Below are positions 7,463 to 16,183 of a DNA stretch of 64,000 nucleotides, piece after piece. Position numbers and translations under genes: made by a program. Below the pieces are notes generated by a model. That model did not search any database and was not told where the DNA came from. It saw only the letters and a list, made by a program, of their open reading frames with translations. The DNA comes from DATFTE01 sp963840665 (GTDB taxonomy: Bacteria > Acidobacteriota > Terriglobia > Terriglobales > Acidobacteriaceae). The stretch spans positions 682,001-746,000 of the forward strand of contig CAWIZO010000011.1 in the NCBI GenBank assembly GCA_963840665.1, read 5' to 3'. Position 1 is the stretch's first letter. Every line of letters starts with the position of its first letter.

Positions 7463-10400
7463 TTAAAAGATCAACTTCAATCCCAACTGCATCGCGCGGT
7501 TACTTCCTGATCCGACCACCGGATTGCCTGCTGCTTGGTCTGGCGTGGCGCAACCGCAACCAAAGATTGCCGTCGACGAGGGATCGTCGTACGCGCCTGG
7601 GCCGAAGCCGCTGGTTCCTCCGTATGGATTCGCGAAGCTCGGATGGTTGAGTATATTGAAAAATTCCGCGCGGAACTGCGCGCTGAACCGCTCGCCAAAC
7701 TTCCACGCCTTGGTCACCGAGAAATCCAGATCCTTGAAACCGGAGTCGCGGAACTGGTTGCGACGCATGAAGCCGAAGGTGCCGAGAGCGGGCGGAATCA
7801 GGATGGAACGGCCCTTCGCGTAGCAACCGAAGGAAGCGAGTGAAGTGCTCGTCGGTCCTCCGGAGTTTCCTTGGTCGAGAGCCAGAGCTTGTGCCGCGCA
7901 GGTGGGGTTCGAGCTTCCGGGAAAATAGGGAATTGGGTTCGGTCCAGAGGTGAAGTCGTTAGGATTACCGAAGAAATCCCAGCGCCCCGCATTTTCGTTG
8001 GTGCCGTCGATATTGTCGACGGTATCGTTGACAGTCCAGGGCTGTCCGCTCTGCAGGGTCACGATGGAATTGATCTCCCAACCCTCCAGCATTTGTGCGA
8101 ACGATTTTTTCCCGGGAATCGCGTAGGTCAGCGAGAGGGTGAAGCGCTGCCGGATGTCGAAATCGCTGCTGGCATATTCCAGGCTCGGATGGGTACTGTC
8201 TTGGGGTAGGAACTGATTTTGATTGGTCGAAGAATCGTCAAGCGCGTGCGAATAGGTGTAACCGGCCAGGAACGAGAGTCCATGCGAGGTTCTCTGCGTT
8301 ACGGTAATCTGCAGGCCGTTGTAATTGGAACGATATAGATTCGACATCATGTTGATGAAGCCCAGATAGGGGAACCGGTTGGTGTAAGGACCCGGAAGAG
8401 CAGTTTGGCTGCCGAGGACCGGGATCCCCTGGTTGATGTCGCGAATGCCGATCAAGTTCGAGCTGTGATTTCCGACGTAGGCAACATCGAGCGCAAGATT
8501 ATCGGTGAGCGCCTGTTGTAAGCCCACGCTCCAGGTAGTGACGTAAGGGGTTCGGAAGTTCTGGTCGATGCCGAGCAAGTTACAGGGAGGCGGATCGTTG
8601 CCGACTCCGTCGCCGCACTGAATGGCGGCGCTTGGAAAAACAGGCAGGCCACCCACAGACGATCCATTCCAGTTGAGGCCGCCCGGCCCTGTGCCGTTGA
8701 ACCTCACGGAACTGACCGCGATGTTCCCCGGTCCGGGAGTGGTCACGCCGTTCACAACGATGCTGGCTCCTGTCGGAATGGTGGCCAAGCCGATGGTGGT
8801 GGCGTTTTGAACATTCTCCTGTACCAGCAAAGTCTCGAGCGATAAATTGTCGTACGCGAGACCCGCTCCGGCGCGCAACACGGTTTTTCCGTTGCCCCTT
8901 AAGTCCCAAGCCATTCCGAGCCGCGGTGCGAACTGTGTATGGTCAGGATTGTATGGACTAGAAATCTGCTTGCCGACTTGCACCAACCCGCGGTTGGGGT
9001 CGAAATTACCCAGCAGATTGTGATCTTCGCGGATCGGCGTGACGTATTCGTAACGCAATCCCATGTTGAGTGTCAGCTTCGGAGTGACGCGCCAGTCGTC
9101 CTGTAGGAAAAGCGCGGAGAGCCACTGCGTCTCCCGGCGTAAAGCAGGACCGTAACTGATTTTCCCGAACGACGGGATTCCGGCCAGGTAGTCGTCTAGC
9201 GGCGTGGAACCTGGAAACGCGCCATTGCCGCTGTTGAAGAAGATCTGCCCTTTGGCACCGCGGAAGGAACCTTCGTTGACGCTGCCGTAACGCAGCTCGC
9301 CACCGAATTTGAAGGCGTGCTTGCCATGCAGATACGAAACGTTTTCGTTTCCCTGCCAGACGCTGTCGGGTCCCTGGAACTTGGGCCAGTTCACTCCTCC
9401 ACCCAACGCGTTGAACGGGGCAATCGCGATCTGAGGGAAGCCGAAGCGTTGGGGATCGGTGACACCAGTGTTTATCCCATAAGCCGTGGCCGGCACATTG
9501 CTGTCGACGGAGAGATTGGCTTTGTTGTCGTAGAGGTAGCCAAGCCGGGTTTCGAGTACCCAGCGTGAGTTGGGAAGCCATGTCCAGTTTCCGCCCGCGG
9601 TAATCGGCTTCTGGCTCTGGCTCGACAACCATTGGGGCTGGAGGAAAGCCTGATCCTGGGCGATCTCAAAGTCGCGTCCGTAAAAGAACATGCCACTTAT
9701 CGTATTGCGCTCGTTGATGTGGTAATCGATTTTTGCCAGCGAGCTGTCGGAGCTATTGGTGTTCGGGAAGCCGATGGTTACCATGGGGCTCGTCGTCGCA
9801 TTGGCCGGGAAGTACTTCAGCAAGCTCAGGCTGAGCGGGCTGGGAGTCACTCCATTCATCGCCAGGTCGTTCAACGCGTCCGGAATACTGAGGCTGGGGT
9901 CGCCGATCGATGCGGTGGTCGGCGCCGTGACGATAAAAGAATTACCCACCGTATAGCGCTGTCCCTCATAGGCCAGGAAGTAGAAGAGTTTGTCTTTGAT
10001 GATGGCGCCGCCGCCGGTAGCTCCGAACTGTTTGAAATCCAGGGGGACTTTGGGTTGAGGCGCCGGGTTGAAATAGTTCCGTGCATCAAAACTCTCGCTG
10101 CGGCCAAACGCATATGCGGTTCCATGGATTTGATTGGTGCCAGATTTCAATCCGACGGTAATTGTCGCACCCGGCTTCCAGCCATATTCCGCTTTCGCAT
10201 TGATCTGCGTATTGAATTCCTGGATAGCGTCGATCGGAATCACCGTCACCGCATCTCCAACCAGGCCCGGCGCATTGATGACACTGAGTGCGGAGAAGGG
10301 TTCGTCGTTGGTCAAGCCGTCGACGACGTAAGCATTGGACTCGGGCCGAACACCGTTCGCGCTTTGCGTCCATCCACCTCCTCCGGGATAAATCATGACT

Positions 10401-10930
10401 CCCGGCCGAAGCGTGAGCAGTTTCTGGTAGTCACGCCCGTTGAGGGGCAACTCGTTAATGGTCTCGTTGCTGAAGGTCCCACCCAGCGTGGCGCTGGTAG
10501 TGTCGACGAGCGGAACCGCCTCCTGGACCTCAATCACCTCGGTCACTTGACCAGGAGGAAGGACCAAGTCGATGCGCACGTCGCTGCCCACCTCGAGCTG
10601 GACGTTCGAACGTTCCACCGACTTGAAGCCTTTAGCCTCAGCGAGAACCTTGTACATTCCCGCGAGCAGGTTAGGCGCAAAATACTGACCGGCTGCATCC
10701 GTGGTGAGATTGCGTGAGATGCCTCTCTGCAGGTCAATGACCATGACACTGGCCCCGACGACAGCGCTACCGGTTGAGTCGGTGACCGCTCCCGAAAGGC
10801 GAGCGCTGTTGCCCTGCGCGAAGAGGGCAAGGGGAAGCAGCGACACACATACGATCGGACATGACCGTCGAAGCATGTTCCTCAAGTAGACGCGTAAAGA
10901 TCGACGGTGCTTCTTGGGAGAGAGCTTCAT
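7463..10930 (-). CDS. Oar-like TonB-dependent receptor (1155 aa)
   Basis: Large outer-membrane protein. A signal peptide (hydrophobic stretch near 24-39) is followed by a carboxypeptidase-regulatory-like domain (about 44-125: LSGAVTDSTGSAVVGASVMV), a plug domain (ELPLNGRDYQKLLTLRPGV near 165-185), and a long beta-barrel with alternating aromatic strands ending in LGLKLIF. This architecture is typical of acidobacterial Oar-type receptors, thought to import large or complex substrates. A double palindromic site lies 28-55 bp upstream of its start, one of several in this cluster. No classical N-terminal TonB box was identified. It is divergent from the dehydrogenase/amidohydrolase pair. Confidence 0.85.
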   Translation of the reverse strand: MKLSPKKHRRSLRVYLRNMLRRSCPIVCVSLLPLALFAQGNSARLSGAVTDSTGSAVVGASVMVIDLQRGISRNLTTDAAGQYFAPNLLAGMYKVLAEAKGFKSVERSNVQLEVGSDVRIDLVLPPGQVTEVIEVQEAVPLVDTTSATLGGTFSNETINELPLNGRDYQKLLTLRPGVMIYPGGGGWTQSANGVRPESNAYVVDGLTNDEPFSALSVINAPGLVGDAVTVIPIDAIQEFNTQINAKAEYGWKPGATITVGLKSGTNQIHGTAYAFGRSESFDARNYFNPAPQPKVPLDFKQFGATGGGAIIKDKLFYFLAYEGQRYTVGNSFIVTAPTTASIGDPSLSIPDALNDLAMNGVTPSPLSLSLLKYFPANATTSPMVTIGFPNTNSSDSSLAKIDYHINERNTISGMFFYGRDFEIAQDQAFLQPQWLSSQSQKPITAGGNWTWLPNSRWVLETRLGYLYDNKANLSVDSNVPATAYGINTGVTDPQRFGFPQIAIAPFNALGGGVNWPKFQGPDSVWQGNENVSYLHGKHAFKFGGELRYGSVNEGSFRGAKGQIFFNSGNGAFPGSTPLDDYLAGIPSFGKISYGPALRRETQWLSALFLQDDWRVTPKLTLNMGLRYEYVTPIREDHNLLGNFDPNRGLVQVGKQISSPYNPDHTQFAPRLGMAWDLRGNGKTVLRAGAGLAYDNLSLETLLVQENVQNATTIGLATIPTGASIVVNGVTTPGPGNIAVSSVRFNGTGPGGLNWNGSSVGGLPVFPSAAIQCGDGVGNDPPPCNLLGIDQNFRTPYVTTWSVGLQQALTDNLALDVAYVGNHSSNLIGIRDINQGIPVLGSQTALPGPYTNRFPYLGFINMMSNLYRSNYNGLQITVTQRTSHGLSFLAGYTYSHALDDSSTNQNQFLPQDSTHPSLEYASSDFDIRQRFTLSLTYAIPGKKSFAQMLEGWEINSIVTLQSGQPWTVNDTVDNIDGTNENAGRWDFFGNPNDFTSGPNPIPYFPGSSNPTCAAQALALDQGNSGGPTSTSLASFGCYAKGRSILIPPALGTFGFMRRNQFRDSGFKDLDFSVTKAWKFGERFSAQFRAEFFNILNHPSFANPYGGTSGFGPGAYDDPSSTAIFGCGCATPDQAAGNPVVGSGSNRAMQLGLKLIF

Positions 10931-10957
10931 AACACCCCCCAGACTGGCGGATCAAAC

Positions 10958-10985
10958 TGTGAACCGGTACATGAACATGTTCACA
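10958..10985. promoter_or_regulatory. Two overlapping palindromic operators
   Basis: GTGAACCGGTACAT (10959-10972) overlaps ATGAACATGTTCAC (10971-10984); centres are 12 bp apart. The second contains the perfect palindrome TGAACATGTTCA, shared with sites near 15.2 and 27.9 kb. It lies between the divergent receptor (starts 10930) and dehydrogenase (starts 11165) genes and could control both. Likely bound by the cluster's TetR regulator (inference). Confidence 0.65.
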
Positions 10986-11164
10986 ATTCCCAAGAGTTGA
11001 ACTCCATTGATGGAGCTATGTCAAGCACTTTCGTAAAGCAACAGTCCGGGGGCAATGCGTGTGCCTGATGAAAATCGCTCGCCGAATGGAAAAGGAAGGT
11101 GGTACAACTTCTCGGGCAACTTTCAATGGGAGTCCCTGCCAGGGCCAGTTCCGGAAAGGCTTGA

Positions 11165-12118
11165 ATGACCAGTCTGCTCATTCTGCTCGCTATGCCACCC
11201 GAGGTCGCCACGCAATACGAGACGCGCCTCCGAGCCGCATTTCCTGAGTTAGTCATTCACCTGGTCGACCATCACAGCAAGGTGGGTCCATACATTGGCG
11301 AGGCGGACATGCTGTTGACGTTCGGTCCGATGTTGACCGATGAGGTCGTGCAACAGGCGGCGAACCTGAGGTGGATTCAAGCGCTGGGCACGGGTGTGGA
11401 CAATATCATCGATTTGCCTTCGCTGCCGCAGCGAGTGATGATCACCAACATCGCGGGTATTCATGGCGCAGCTCTTTCTGAAGCTGCGATCATGGCGATG
11501 CTCGCGTTGCAACGCGGTTTTTCCCGCGCCATTCGAAACCAGGATCGCCGCGCGTGGGAGCGCTGGCCGGCCGGCCTTCTCGAGGGCAAGACCGCGGGCG
11601 TCCTTGGACTCGGAGCCATTGCAGCGGCGCTGGCGCCGCGCTGTAAGGCCTTGGCGATGACGGTCGTCGGTATCACCTCCGTTAAACGGGCAGTCGCTGG
11701 CTGCGATCGGGTGTATGGGCGAGATGAACTCCTTCTGGCGGTTCGCGACCTCGACTTTCTTGTTGTTTTGACTCCGTTTTCCCCAGCGACCCGGAACCTG
11801 GTGAATGCCGCGGTTTTCTCCGCTATGAAGCGCACCAGTTATTTCATCAACCTGGCGCGCGGTGGAGTAGTCGACGAACCCGCGCTGATCAACGCCCTTC
11901 AGCGAGGCCAAATCGCTGGAGCGGCTCTCGACGTCTTCAGCCGAGAGCCTCTTCCTCGAGAGCATCCCTTCTGGTCGATGGAGAACGTCATCGTGACGCC
12001 GCACCTGGCTGGATTTTTCGAGGGATATGCCGATCGCGCGCTCCCGGTAGTCGAGGAAAACATTCGCAAATTTCTCGCCGGCGACGCGGTGAATATGATC
12101 AACGTGGTGCGGCGATAA
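11165..12118 (+). CDS. D-isomer-specific 2-hydroxyacid dehydrogenase
   Basis: 317 residues with both halves of the family. The Rossmann motif GLGAIA (148-153) sits in the NAD-binding domain, and the catalytic triad is R232 (ARGGVVDE), E261 and H280 (VTPHLAG). The N-terminal domain has the usual TGVDNI motif. Enzymes of this family interconvert 2-oxoacids and D-2-hydroxyacids with NAD(P)H. The last glycine of GxGxxG is replaced (GLGAIAAAL), which could affect cofactor preference. A Tat-type amidohydrolase gene follows after 36 bp, presumably in the same transcript, and a second dehydrogenase of the family lies at 22.3-23.3 kb. Confidence 0.85.
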   Translation: MTSLLILLAMPPEVATQYETRLRAAFPELVIHLVDHHSKVGPYIGEADMLLTFGPMLTDEVVQQAANLRWIQALGTGVDNIIDLPSLPQRVMITNIAGIHGAALSEAAIMAMLALQRGFSRAIRNQDRRAWERWPAGLLEGKTAGVLGLGAIAAALAPRCKALAMTVVGITSVKRAVAGCDRVYGRDELLLAVRDLDFLVVLTPFSPATRNLVNAAVFSAMKRTSYFINLARGGVVDEPALINALQRGQIAGAALDVFSREPLPREHPFWSMENVIVTPHLAGFFEGYADRALPVVEENIRKFLAGDAVNMINVVRR

Positions 12119-12154
12119 GCGTCCAAGTTTGAGACAGTTTTCGGAGGGAGCGCA

Positions 12155-13207
12155 ATGGTTTCCAGACGCGAATTTCTGACATCGGGCGCCCTGGTGGCGA
12201 CAAGCGCGCTGCTCTCAGCGAGCGGGATGAAGGCGCAGACCTCATCGCCAACTGCGAATACCAAGGCCGATCGCATTGACGTACACCACCACATCTTGCC
12301 TCCGCCTTACATGCAACGCGCCCGCGACCAGATCCTCGCTATTTCTGACCGGGATCACTCGCGCTTATTGAACTGGACTCCAGCAAGAGCTGTTGAGGAG
12401 ATGGATAAGAATGGCATTGCGACGGCGATGACCTCGCTCAGCCTTCCCGGCGTCTGGTACGAGGGCGCGAAAACGGCGCGTAGTTTAGCCCGCGATTGCA
12501 ACGAATATGCGGCGCGTATGGTTAAAGACTATCCCGGCCGCTTCGGTCTATTTGCGGCGGTGCCGCTGCCGGACCAGGAAGCCAGCCTTCAGGAAATTGC
12601 CTATGCCTTCGACGTGCTGAAGGCCGACGGCATCGGATTGGTGAGCAGTTACGATAGCAAATGGCCCGGCGATCCGTCCTTTGCGCCTGCGTTCGAAGAA
12701 TTGAATCGGCGCAAGGCCGTCGTATTCATTCACCCTGCTGTGCCCGGGTGTTGCGATCACCTGATGCCCGGGATTCCGGCATCGACATTCGAATTTCTGT
12801 TCGAAACGACGCGCGCGATCGTCAGTCTCATGGTAAATGGAACATTTTCCCGATTTCCCGACATTCGCTTCATTTTCTGCCACGCCGGCGGAACCATGCC
12901 GATGGTCGCGGCGCGCACCAGCGCTTTTGTCGAGCGCCATCAGGAAATTGCCGATCGCTTACCGAATGGCGCTGCGTTCGAGCTGAAGAAACTCTACTAC
13001 GATGTCGCAAATTCGACCAACCCCTCTTCCATGGCTGCATTGATGAAGCTTGTGCCCACATCGCAAATGCTGTTCGGCACTGACTTTCCTTATGTGCCCG
13101 CCGCTGTAACTGCCAATGGCCTCGATCAGTTCGGACTTTCTTCCGCTGACCTGCAAGCCATGAACCGTGACAATGCTCTGAAATTGTTTCCCCGGCTGGG
13201 CCGCTGA
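12155..13207 (+). CDS. ACMSD-type amidohydrolase with Tat signal
   Basis: 350 residues. The N-terminus has a twin-arginine motif (SRREFL, 3-8) and a hydrophobic stretch, predicting folded export to the periplasm. The TIM-barrel shows all expected metal residues: DVHHH (H44, H46), H193 (FIHPA), H243 (FCHAGG) and D310 (FGTDFP). The amidohydrolase-2 superfamily includes aminocarboxymuconate-semialdehyde, 2,3-dihydroxybenzoate and 5-carboxyvanillate decarboxylases and several hydrolases. Substrate is unknown; the cluster suggests an aromatic acid or its ring-opened product. GGAGG lies about 8 bases before the ATG. It follows the dehydrogenase gene closely. Confidence 0.8.
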   Translation: MVSRREFLTSGALVATSALLSASGMKAQTSSPTANTKADRIDVHHHILPPPYMQRARDQILAISDRDHSRLLNWTPARAVEEMDKNGIATAMTSLSLPGVWYEGAKTARSLARDCNEYAARMVKDYPGRFGLFAAVPLPDQEASLQEIAYAFDVLKADGIGLVSSYDSKWPGDPSFAPAFEELNRRKAVVFIHPAVPGCCDHLMPGIPASTFEFLFETTRAIVSLMVNGTFSRFPDIRFIFCHAGGTMPMVAARTSAFVERHQEIADRLPNGAAFELKKLYYDVANSTNPSSMAALMKLVPTSQMLFGTDFPYVPAAVTANGLDQFGLSSADLQAMNRDNALKLFPRLGR

Positions 13208-13211
13208 TCTC

Positions 13212-13239
13212 TTGACAACCAAAGCCGCGGCGATACACT
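13212..13239 (+). promoter_or_regulatory. Sigma-70-like promoter for the propeller gene
   Basis: TTGACA (13212-13217) and TACACT (13234-13239) are separated by 16 bases. Transcription would start near 13246, just before the palindromic operator at 13254, a position suited to repression. Confidence 0.5.
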
Positions 13240-13253
13240 GAACCGGCAAAAAC

Positions 13254-13265
13254 TGTACATGTTCA
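13254..13265. promoter_or_regulatory. Palindromic operator TGTACATGTTCA
   Basis: It matches the shared cluster motif, is identical to the second copy at 15217-15228, and sits right downstream of the predicted -10 box and 33 bp before the ATG of the propeller gene. Probable TetR site by inference. Confidence 0.6.
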
Positions 13266-13297
13266 CTTTTCGGTAGATTGAGGAAGAAGGTCTCATC

Positions 13298-14323
13298 ATG
13301 GATAGCCGAATGCCTTTGACAGTTCACGTGATTGTGGTCGCTGTTCTTCTCTCCTCAGGATTCGCACAGAATGCCTCGCCGGACGGCTCCTCTGGCTATC
13401 ACTTGTTGAAAACGATTCCCGTCGGCGGCACCGAGGGCTGGGACTACGTCACTATGGACAGTGAGGCCCGACGTTTATACATCGGACGGGACGATCACAT
13501 TGATGTCGTGGACGTAGATTCGGGAAGCGTCGTGGGCAAAATTACGGGCTTGTCTCATACACACGGGATCGTGCTCGCGCCCGATCTCGGCAAGGGGTTT
13601 ACTTCCGACGGAGAGGCGAACACGTCCACCATTGTCGATCTGAAAACCTTGCAAAAAATAGGCACCGCTAAAACCGGCAAAGACCCAGATTCTTTTGTCT
13701 ACGACGAGGTCACCAAACGCGTATTCATCATGAACAGTGCCGGCAATGACGCAACCGTGATCAATGCAGTGGATGGTTCGCTGCTCGGAACCATCGTCCT
13801 GGAAGGGCAGCCTGAAGCGGCAGTGGCCGATGGAATGGGGAAGATCTTCGTCAACCTCACCGACACCAACCAGATCGTGGAGGTCGACGCCAAGACACTG
13901 GCAGTACTGCACCGCTGGTCGCTTGCGCCAGGCGAGGGGCCTTCTGGCCTTGCGATAGATCGCATAAATCGCCGCCTATTTTCTGTCTGCGACAACCTGA
14001 TGATGGTGGTCATGGATGCAAACAGCGGCAACGTGCTGGCTACGCCATCCGTCGGCGCGGGCACCGACGCGAGTCTCTTCGACCGCGAAACGGCCAACGC
14101 CTTCGCATCGGCAGGCGGATCCGCCACGCTTACCGTGATTCACGAAGACTCGCCCAACCGGTTTCGGGTGGTCGACAATGTTCAGACACAGTCGGGCGCG
14201 CGCACTATGGCGCTCGACACGAAAACTCATAACGTGCTTCTTGTCACTGCACGGCATGGACACGGGGCGACGCACTCGCAAGTGCTGCCCAACACGTTCG
14301 TAGTGCTTGTTGTTGGTAAGTGA
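13298..14323 (+). CDS. YncE-like secreted beta-propeller protein (copy 1)
   Basis: 341 residues with an N-terminal export signal (VIVVAVLLSSGFAQ). The rest consists of roughly 40-residue YVTN/YncE-type blades (VTMDSEARRLYIGRDDHIDV, then TKRVFIMNSAGND, INRRLFSVCDNLMM), ending in a short strand FVVLVVGK. Two paralogues occur at 21172-22218 and 47284-48273. Such propellers often bind ligands or assist outer-membrane transport; no catalytic motif is seen. It has its own promoter and operator, implying it belongs to the same regulon as the receptors. The stop lies 5 bp from the end of the convergent tetR gene. Confidence 0.8.
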   Translation: MDSRMPLTVHVIVVAVLLSSGFAQNASPDGSSGYHLLKTIPVGGTEGWDYVTMDSEARRLYIGRDDHIDVVDVDSGSVVGKITGLSHTHGIVLAPDLGKGFTSDGEANTSTIVDLKTLQKIGTAKTGKDPDSFVYDEVTKRVFIMNSAGNDATVINAVDGSLLGTIVLEGQPEAAVADGMGKIFVNLTDTNQIVEVDAKTLAVLHRWSLAPGEGPSGLAIDRINRRLFSVCDNLMMVVMDANSGNVLATPSVGAGTDASLFDRETANAFASAGGSATLTVIHEDSPNRFRVVDNVQTQSGARTMALDTKTHNVLLVTARHGHGATHSQVLPNTFVVLVVGK

Positions 14324-14328
14324 CGACG

Positions 14329-15072
14329 TTAAGGGAGTCGGGCGGAGTGGATTTTCGTGGCAGCGTGACCATCGCGCCGGGGTGCCGCGTCTTGTCGGGG
14401 AGACAAACGCGGGAGGCTTCCGCGTCGACGCGACGGTGGAGCGGGCTGCAGGCCTTTGACTTCTAGTTCAAGCAACCGCTTCAAGTCGGCAAGGCCCTCG
14501 CGGGGCCGTGGGGAAGAGTTCGCGATCCACCACCGGATTGCGCCCGAGCATACAAAGAAAATGTGACGTGCCACGATCACCGGATCTTCTTTAGAGCGAA
14601 TGCGCTGTTCCCGTTGTGCCGACCGAACCGCTTTCTCAATTCCCGACATGAGACGCCCGCGAATTTCCTGAAAGTTTCGCGCCTGCTTGCCCTCGGAATA
14701 AAACGTCAGTTCTTTCAGAAGAATGCGCGAGAGCGCAGGGTTCTGGCTGAAGTACTCGTAGTGGACTTTATAGATATCGAGCAGTTGATCGACTAATGAA
14801 CGGTGTTGTTGCGCATTCCTAAGGGCTTGGTCGGTGACCGAGGCAAGTTCTTCGTTGAAGATGAGGAATACCAGATCGCGCTTATCGTGCGCGTAGTTAA
14901 ACAGAGTTCCAAGGCCGACGTGAGCGCGTTTCGCAATCTGACGCACGGTCGCAGACTCGTACCCATGTTTAGAAAACAGATCGCTGGCAGCAGCGCGGAT
15001 GCGCTGGCGTTTTTCCAGCTTATTCTGCTCTCTGAGCCCAAGTTCTGACGGCATCGCAACCCCAGCCTTCAT
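14329..15072 (-). CDS. TetR/AcrR-family transcriptional regulator
   Basis: 247 residues. The N-terminal helix-turn-helix (about 24-68: IRAAASDLFSKHGYESATVR then QIAKRAHVGLGTLFNYAHDK) is typical TetR; the ligand-binding helical domain follows to about 200. The final 40 residues are basic and proline-rich (PSRRRGSLPRLSPRQ) and look like a non-conserved tail. ATG 15072 has GGAGGG upstream; ATG 15054 is an alternative. It is the only regulator within the catabolic region, and palindromes fitting a TetR dimer lie in its own upstream region and before several cluster operons, so it probably represses the cluster and itself. The inducer is unknown. Confidence 0.8.
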   Translation of the reverse strand: MKAGVAMPSELGLREQNKLEKRQRIRAAASDLFSKHGYESATVRQIAKRAHVGLGTLFNYAHDKRDLVFLIFNEELASVTDQALRNAQQHRSLVDQLLDIYKVHYEYFSQNPALSRILLKELTFYSEGKQARNFQEIRGRLMSGIEKAVRSAQREQRIRSKEDPVIVARHIFFVCSGAIRWWIANSSPRPREGLADLKRLLELEVKGLQPAPPSRRRGSLPRLSPRQDAAPRRDGHAATKIHSARLP

Positions 15073-15194
15073 GGTACAACGCCCTCCCGGGATGAATTAC
15101 TATCATAGCTTCGTTTCTGCAGCTCTTGGGGCAAAGCCTAAAGGGGGAAAGATGGACCGAGGGTAAGGTAACTGTTCGCTTCTGTTCTTGACAA

Positions 15195-15228
15195 TGTTCT
15201 TGAACATGTTCCAAAGTGTACATGTTCA
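15195..15228. promoter_or_regulatory. Operator cluster in the tetR/SDR intergenic region
   Basis: Overlapping palindromes TGTTCTTGAACA (15195-15206) and TGAACATGTTCC (15201-15212) are followed by TGTACATGTTCA (15217-15228), with the last two centred 16 bp apart. A TTGACA box at 15188-15193 touches the array. The region separates tetR (minus, starts 15072) from the SDR/ligase operon (plus, starts 15410), fitting autoregulation plus control of the operon. Confidence 0.65.
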
Positions 15229-15409
15229 TTTGTTCGTTTCCCCCAGCATGGCGGCAGGTTGATTGCGCGCATAGTAGCCTGCCCAGGAGTTCATTAAGGC
15301 CGGAAGATTTCCGCCCACTTCCATACAGCAGGAATCCGCCGGAGAAGTGGACGTCCTTGTCCTTGAGCCCGAACTGAGGGGTTCACCATTTTCGTCAACG
15401 CAGGGAAAG

Positions 15410-16171
15410 ATGAGCCAGGACCGGCGAGTTGCTTTGGTTACCGGAGCCGCCAGTGGGATCGGACGCGCTACGTCCGCGGCCTTGGCCTGCGCTGGCTTTG
15501 ATATTGCGGTCAACTACAGCCGTAGTCAGGCTGCGGCGCAGCAGACGGCGAAACTCGTACAGGAGCAGGGCGCAGAGTCGATCTTATTGCGATGCGATGT
15601 GAGTGACGACACCTCTGTGCGGCAGATGCTGGCAACGGTCGAGCGAGAGTTCGGCCGTCTGGATGCGCTCGTAAATAACGCCGGCACCACTACCGACGTT
15701 AAACCGCAGGATATCGATGCGATGACCCCCGAGGAATGGGATCGCGTCTTCGCGGTGAATGTCCGGGGCGTCTTTCAGGTCACACGCGCGGCTCTGCCGC
15801 TTCTGCGAAAGGCCGGTGGAAGCGTGGTCAACACGGCGAGCATCGTGGGTTTACGTCCCGGTCCGCAGCCGCTGCCATACGCTGCCAGCAAAGCTGCCGT
15901 GATCAGTCTTACCAAGCTTCTGGCTCTCAATCTGGGCCCTGAGATTCGCGTGAATGCGGTTGCTCCGGGATGGATGGTTGGCGATTGGATGGAGCGAATG
16001 CTCAAGGAACGATATGAGGATCTGATGGCCCGTCGCGCCAAGAGTACTCCTTTACGCCGTTGCGTAACCGCGGAAGACGTGGCTGAAGTCATCGTCAACC
16101 TGATTATCGGCAATCGCATGGTGAACGGCGAGGTGGTGGTGGTGGATGGAGGTTACGCGGCCACCACCTAA
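15410..16171 (+). CDS. SDR-family NAD(P)-dependent oxidoreductase
   Basis: 253 residues from ATG 15410 (AGGGA upstream). Classical short-chain dehydrogenase: TGAASGIG (11-18) binds the cofactor, NNAG (89-92), catalytic S144 (NTASIVG), Y157 and K161 (YAASK), C-terminal NGEVVVVDGGYA. It resembles FabG-like reductases acting on hydroxyl or keto groups. It is the first gene of a tight operon (12 bp to the aryl-acid ligase, then 18 bp to an amidohydrolase), downstream of the operator cluster. An earlier in-frame start at 15347 is less likely because the extra residues have no family counterpart. Confidence 0.85.
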   Translation: MSQDRRVALVTGAASGIGRATSAALACAGFDIAVNYSRSQAAAQQTAKLVQEQGAESILLRCDVSDDTSVRQMLATVEREFGRLDALVNNAGTTTDVKPQDIDAMTPEEWDRVFAVNVRGVFQVTRAALPLLRKAGGSVVNTASIVGLRPGPQPLPYAASKAAVISLTKLLALNLGPEIRVNAVAPGWMVGDWMERMLKERYEDLMARRAKSTPLRRCVTAEDVAEVIVNLIIGNRMVNGEVVVVDGGYAATT

Positions 16172-16183
16172 AACGAGGAAGGA

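Noticed and set aside
9632..10717. 361-residue plus-strand frame inside the first receptor gene
   Set aside because: Antisense to a clear Oar receptor; typical of high-G+C shadow frames.
15226..15513. 95-residue minus-strand frame in the tetR/SDR intergenic region
   Set aside because: It covers the operator array and the SDR start, with no family likeness or ribosome site.
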